Below, in pieces: positions 60,245-64,000 of a stretch of 64,000 bases of DNA. The stretch is from Caulobacter sp. 32-67-35 (lineage in GTDB: Bacteria > Pseudomonadota > Alphaproteobacteria > Caulobacterales > Caulobacteraceae). A program made the position numbers and the translations under genes. A model generated the notes under the pieces. It did no database searches. It worked only from the letters and a program-made list of their open reading frames with translations, and was not told the origin of the DNA. Each line of letters starts with the position of its first letter. Position 1 is the first letter of the stretch. The stretch is from contig NCEV01000009.1 of assembly GCA_002280875.1 (NCBI GenBank), positions 117,224 through 181,223 of the forward strand. Direction: 5' to 3'.

Positions 60245-62169
60245 TTCAGCGGCATGATCTGGCGGATGATGAAGTCTGCAGCCTCGGCGGGTGTCATCTC
60301 GACCGTATTGACCCGAATCTGTGGCTGCAAAGGCGGCTCGTAGGGGCTGTCGATGCCTGTGAAGTTCTTCAGATCGCCCGCGCGCGCCTTCTTGTAGAGG
60401 CCCTTGACGTCCCGCGCCTCGGCGACCTCCAGCGGGGTATCGACGAAGATCTCGACGAACTCGCCCTCGGGCAGCATGGCGCGGACCATGTCGCGCTCGG
60501 CCCGGAACGGCGAGATGAAGGCCGTAAGCACGATCAGGCCGGCGTCGGCCATCAGCTTGGCGACTTCACCAACTCGGCGGATGTTTTCGATCCGGTCGGC
60601 CTCGGTGAAGCCCAGGTCCTTGTTGAGCCCGTGGCGGATATTGTCGCCGTCGAGCAGGAAGGTGTGGCGGTTCATCAAGGCCAGTCGCTTTTCCACCTCG
60701 TTGGCGATGGTTGACTTGCCCGAGCCCGACAGACCCGTGAACCAGAGCACCTTGGCCTTCTGGTTCTTCAGGCTGGCATGCGCCTCACGGCTGATGTCGG
60801 TTGCCTGCCAGTGCACGTTCTGGGCGCGGCGCAGGCTGAAGTGCAGCGTGCCGGCGGCCACCGTGGCGTTGGTGATCTTGTCGATCAGGATGAAGCCGCC
60901 CAGCGTGTGATTGTCGGCATAGGGTTCGAACACGATCGGGCGGTCGGTGGCCAGCTCGGCCACGCCGATGGCGTTCAGCTCCAGCGTCTTGGCGGCCAGG
61001 TGCTCCATCGTGTTGACGTTCACCTGGTACTTGGGCTGATGAACGGTGGCGGAGACGAGTTGGGTTCCCAACTTCAACCAGTAGGACCGCCCGACAATCA
61101 ACGGATCGTCATCCATCCAGACGATGGTCGCCTCGAACTGGTCCGACACTTCGGGCGGAGCGTCGGCGGCTGCGATGACGCTGCCGCGCGAGCAGTCGAT
61201 CTCGTCGGCGAAGGTCAGCGTGACCGACTGGCCCGCCACCGCCTCGTCCAGATCGGCGCCCAGGGTGGTGATGCGGCTGATGGTCGAGGTCTTGCCGCCC
61301 GGCAGCACGCGGATCGCGTCGCCCGGCTTGACCGAGCCGCTACTGATCTGACCGGAGAAGCCGCGGAAATCCAGATTGGGCCGGTTCACCCACTGCACGG
61401 CCATGCGCAGCGGCTTGGCCTGATCGGTCGCGATGCCCACCTCGACGGTCTCAAGGTGCTGCATCAGCGTCGGGCCGCTATACCAGGGCGTGTTGTCGCT
61501 GGGCTCGGTGATGTTGTCGCCCTTGAAGCCGGAAATTGGCATGGGCGTGAAGGCGGTGATCCCGAGGCTCAGCGCGAAGGCGGCGTAGTCGGCGACGATG
61601 GCGTCGTACCTGGCCTGATCGTAGCCGACCAGATCCATCTTGTTGACGGCCAGCACCAGGTTCCGGATGCCGATCAGGTGCGCCAGATACGAGTGGCGAC
61701 GGGTCTGGGTCAGCACGCCCTTGCGGGCGTCGATCAGGATGACCGCCAGATCAGCGGTTGAGGCGCCGGTGACCATGTTGCGGGTATATTGCTCATGGCC
61801 AGGCGTGTCGGCGACGATGAACTTGCGCTTGTCGGTCGAAAAGAAACGATAGGCGACATCGATGGTGATGCCCTGCTCGCGCTCGGCGGCCAGACCGTCG
61901 ACCAGCAGGGCGAAGTCGATCTCCTGACCCTGGGTGCCCACCCGCCGGGAGTCGGCTTCAAGAGCCGCCAGTTGGTCCTCGAAGATCATCTTGCTGTCGT
62001 ACAGCAGTCGCCCGATCAGCGTGGACTTGCCGTCATCAACACTGCCGCAGGTGATGAACCGCAGCATCGTCTTGTGCTGGTGCGCCTCGAGATAGGCGTC
62101 GATGTCTTCGGCGATCAGCGCGTCGGTCTGATAGACGCTGTCCCGCGCGCCGGAAGGGCCGGTCGTCAT
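60241..62169 (-). CDS. cysNC: Bifunctional sulfate adenylyltransferase subunit 1 / adenylylsulfate kinase
   Basis: The 642-aa fusion makes APS and then PAPS. Residues about 30-440 are the CysN GTPase ([43 protein letters not shown]) with EF-Tu-like beta-domains. Residues about 450-642 are the CysC kinase ([58 protein letters not shown]). CysN stimulates CysD by GTP hydrolysis. The start shares a base with the cysD stop (TGATG). The fused form is common in alphaproteobacteria. Confidence 0.96.
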   Translation of the reverse strand: MTTGPSGARDSVYQTDALIAEDIDAYLEAHQHKTMLRFITCGSVDDGKSTLIGRLLYDSKMIFEDQLAALEADSRRVGTQGQEIDFALLVDGLAAEREQGITIDVAYRFFSTDKRKFIVADTPGHEQYTRNMVTGASTADLAVILIDARKGVLTQTRRHSYLAHLIGIRNLVLAVNKMDLVGYDQARYDAIVADYAAFALSLGITAFTPMPISGFKGDNITEPSDNTPWYSGPTLMQHLETVEVGIATDQAKPLRMAVQWVNRPNLDFRGFSGQISSGSVKPGDAIRVLPGGKTSTISRITTLGADLDEAVAGQSVTLTFADEIDCSRGSVIAAADAPPEVSDQFEATIVWMDDDPLIVGRSYWLKLGTQLVSATVHQPKYQVNVNTMEHLAAKTLELNAIGVAELATDRPIVFEPYADNHTLGGFILIDKITNATVAAGTLHFSLRRAQNVHWQATDISREAHASLKNQKAKVLWFTGLSGSGKSTIANEVEKRLALMNRHTFLLDGDNIRHGLNKDLGFTEADRIENIRRVGEVAKLMADAGLIVLTAFISPFRAERDMVRAMLPEGEFVEIFVDTPLEVAEARDVKGLYKKARAGDLKNFTGIDSPYEPPLQPQIRVNTVEMTPAEAADFIIRQIMPLK

Positions 62170-63071
62170 CAGAAATACCCTTCCTGCTTCTTCTTTTCCA
62201 TGCCGGCGCCGCCCGCATCCTTGTCGATCGCGCGGCCCTGTCGCTCGGAGGTCGTGGTCAACAAGGTCTCCTGGATGATCTCCGACAGGGTCGAGGCCGT
62301 GCTCTCGACCGCCCCGGTCAGCGGGTAGCAGCCCAGCGTGCGGAAGCGGACCGAGCGCTCGACGGGGACTTCGCCGGGGCGCAGCGGGAAGCGGTCGTCA
62401 TCGACCATCAGCAGCATGCCGTCGCGCTCCACGGTCGGGCGCTTGTCGGCAAAATAGAGCGGCACGATCGGCACGTCGTTCAGCTGGATGTATTGCCAGA
62501 CGTCCAGTTCGGTCCAGTTGCTGATCGGAAAGACGCGGATGCTCTCACCCTTGTTCTTCCGGGCGTTGTAGAGGTTCCACAGTTCAGGGCGCTGCTTCTT
62601 CGGGTCCCAGCCATGGGTCGCGGTTCGGAACGAGAAGATGCGCTCCTTGGCGCGGCTCTTTTCCTCGTCGCGCCGGGCGCCGCCAAAGGCCGCATCGAAG
62701 CCGTACTTGTCGAGGGCCTGTTTCAGGCCCTCGGTCTTCCACATATCCGTATGCAGAGCGCCATGGTCGAACGGGTTGATGCCTCGCTCGGCGGCCTCGG
62801 GGTTCTGATAGACCAGCAGCTCCATGCCGCTGTCGGTCGCCATGCGGTCGCGCAGCTTGTACATCTCCTTGAACTTCCAGGTCGTATCGACATGAAGGAG
62901 CGGGAAGGGCGGCGGCGATGGATAAAACGCCTTGCGCGCCAGGTGCAGCATCACGGCCGAGTCCTTGCCGACCGAATAGAGCATCACTGGCTTCTCGGTC
63001 TCGGCGACGACCTCACGCATGATGTGGATCGCTTCGGCTTCGAGCCGTTCCAGATGAGTCAGGGTCTTCAT
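62169..63071 (-). CDS. cysD: Sulfate adenylyltransferase subunit 2
   Basis: The 300-aa PP-loop ATP pyrophosphatase forms adenylyl sulfate from ATP and sulfate. The PP motif is [20 protein letters not shown]. Other landmarks are [37 protein letters not shown] and [15 protein letters not shown]. It is the first gene of the cysD-cysNC-cysQ operon. The ATG 63071 start has GGAGAATCG upstream. Confidence 0.96.
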   Translation of the reverse strand: MKTLTHLERLEAEAIHIMREVVAETEKPVMLYSVGKDSAVMLHLARKAFYPSPPPFPLLHVDTTWKFKEMYKLRDRMATDSGMELLVYQNPEAAERGINPFDHGALHTDMWKTEGLKQALDKYGFDAAFGGARRDEEKSRAKERIFSFRTATHGWDPKKQRPELWNLYNARKNKGESIRVFPISNWTELDVWQYIQLNDVPIVPLYFADKRPTVERDGMLLMVDDDRFPLRPGEVPVERSVRFRTLGCYPLTGAVESTASTLSEIIQETLLTTTSERQGRAIDKDAGGAGMEKKKQEGYF

Positions 63072-63467
63072 GGTTCGATTCTCCGCAGGCGGTTCGACCG
63101 GAACCGGCGCGCTCCTGCAATCAATGCTTTCTTAGGGCCGCAATAGCCCCGCTATCCGCAAGGCGTTCTGGACGCCGGCGATCATGACGTTCAACCCCAT
63201 GCTTTGGCCCGATGTCCTGGCGTGCGGGCAGCGTCCGATGGGTCGGGATTGCCCCCGCGGTCATGGTCATCTTAGTGATCAGCATTGGCCCGACTGAAGC
63301 GCGATGGAAGTCTATACAGGCGGGGGCAATAGTCTGGCGAGCCTGGGTTTCGGCCAGGGCGAAGGTCGCTCAGCATCCAGAGCGGCGCAGCTCGTGTGCC
63401 CTAGTCGGTTTGCGGTCGAAGGCGGTCAACCCATGCTCGCCCAGAGCGACGGCCTCCCTGGTGCTGT
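63072..63467. other. Intergenic region upstream of cysD
   Basis: The 396 bases contain the cysD leader and promoter region, but I cannot point to a clear -35/-10 pair or operator. Two short plus-strand frames (63212-63496, 63304-63597) have no recognisable sequence and run into the merR gene on the other strand, so I do not call them genes. Confidence 0.5.
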
Positions 63468-63902
63468 TTATTCGTCTTCGGCGCGGACAGAGGTGAATGT
63501 CGCTCCGACATCGACCATCAGGGCTTCGATGGCCGCGACGCAGCGTCGACGCTCCAGAAGGGCGTCGGCCAGGACGTTGCGAAGCGCCCGGATGTAAGCC
63601 TTGGGGTCGGATCGTTGGCTCATCACGGCCCGGATCTCGGCGATCGGCACATCAACGCCGCGCAGCAGGGTGATGGCTTCGAGAATGGCGACGGTGTCCT
63701 GATCGTAGCATCGCACGCCGCGTGATCCGCGTCCCGACGACACCAGGCCGATGGCCTCATAGTGACGTAAAGCTCGGGCCGTCACACCCAGGCGCGTAGC
63801 CAGCACATTGATAGGGGTCAGCATGGTCGGCGACCGCAGGGGCGCCGAAATCGCGCTCGGTCGCGTGGCTGAGGTCTCCTGGAGGATCTGCTGAAAAGCC
63901 AT
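63468..63902 (-). CDS. MerR-family transcriptional regulator
   Basis: The 144-aa protein has a MerR winged helix from about residue 27 (INVLATRLGVTARALRHYEAIGLV) with the RCYDQDTVAIL wing, then a dimerisation helix (VPIAEIRAVMSQR). Cysteine metal-ligand patterns of metal-sensing MerR proteins are absent. ATG 63902 overlaps the stop of the carboxylase gene (TGATG) and has GGTGGAG eight bases upstream, so I prefer it to ATG 63824. Coupling suggests it responds to, or controls, acyl-CoA carboxylation or related metabolism. Confidence 0.83.
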   Translation of the reverse strand: MAFQQILQETSATRPSAISAPLRSPTMLTPINVLATRLGVTARALRHYEAIGLVSSGRGSRGVRCYDQDTVAILEAITLLRGVDVPIAEIRAVMSQRSDPKAYIRALRNVLADALLERRRCVAAIEALMVDVGATFTSVRAEDE

Positions 63903-64000
63903 CAGGCGAACTCCACCAGCACTTCATCGGCCGCGACGGGGTCGCCGCCCTTGGCGTTGACGGCCTTGACCACGCCGTCGCGCTCGGCGCGGATGATGTT
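63902..64000 (-). CDS. Biotin-dependent acyl-CoA carboxylase subunit, C-terminal end (partial)
   Basis: The last 32 codons of a minus-strand gene enter from the window edge. They read as the end of a biotinyl domain: NIIRAERDGVVKAVNAKGG then DPVAADEVLVEFA, the part after the biotin lysine (AMKM, outside the window). This ending is typical of the alpha subunit of propionyl-/acetyl-CoA carboxylases. The specific substrate cannot be told from this fragment. Confidence 0.75.
   Translation of the reverse strand, partial: NIIRAERDGVVKAVNAKGGDPVAADEVLVEFA

Noticed and set aside
63212-63597. Two short plus-strand frames upstream of cysD
   Set aside because: They have no binding site or recognisable protein, and they run antisense into the MerR gene.

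Overview
The window is GC-rich, densely packed DNA from an alphaproteobacterium, most likely Caulobacter or a close relative. The best evidence is a Caulobacter-type ceramide / ceramide-phosphoglycerate locus and a TonB-dependent receptor of the Xanthomonas/Caulobacter family. Frequent GTG/TTG starts and many 1-4 base stop/start overlaps fit this. I see no tRNA, rRNA, CRISPR array, transposase or integrase.

Layout. 1-3.4 kb: the 5' end of an M61-type peptidase, a regulator plus RTX-protein pair, and a glycosyltransferase-GtrA fusion with altered catalytic motifs. 3.4-10.1 kb: a TonB receptor, SapC, cupin, tryptophan-halogenase uptake cluster. 10.1-13.9 kb: sulfur amino-acid genes (cysK, sseA, metC) and a DUF1697 protein. 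14.0-18.6 kb: two different photolyases flanking cyclopropane fatty acid synthase. 18.7-22.6 kb: kdsA-hldD (LPS core precursors), rsgA, a PilZ protein and a HbpS-like protein. 22.6-27.1 kb: a Gfo/Idh/MocA gene broken by an internal deletion, an MFS transporter and hydratase pair, a PAS-like remnant, an orphan BlaI repressor and a membrane protein. 27.1-31.3 kb: trehalose genes otsA and otsB with a GH15 hydrolase. 31.5-34.2 kb: an L,D-transpeptidase, a DUF882 protein and small ORFs, including a 52-codon SlyX-like gene. 34.3-38.1 kb: a Pho-box pstS next to an arsenic operon (arsR-acr3-arsC, divergent arsH).

38.2-55.5 kb is the most interesting part. It is a set of sphingolipid genes in several opposed operons: lptC-like, TagF-like transferase, flippase, acyl-ACP synthetase, cerR, acp and spt on the minus strand; a CDP-alcohol transferase, lipid kinase and nucleotidyltransferase (cpgC/B/A-like) on the plus strand; HIT protein, lptF-like, lptG-like, bcerS and a MobA-like nucleotidyltransferase on the minus strand; plus a LicC-like nucleotidyltransferase, a metallophosphoesterase and a DUF2141 protein. 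Synthesis would run: acyl-ACP loading, Spt condensation, bCerS N-acylation, CerR reduction, CpgB phosphorylation, phosphoglycerate head group. The three Lpt-family genes suggest, by inference, a dedicated route that extracts the finished anionic sphingolipid from the inner membrane and passes it toward the outer membrane, in parallel with LPS export.

55.7-64 kb: HU protein, an MHS-family symporter with an unusual ~110-residue insert, succinate-semialdehyde dehydrogenase, the sulfate-activation operon cysD-cysNC-cysQ, a MerR regulator translationally coupled to the last codons of a biotin-dependent carboxylase subunit, and the window edge.
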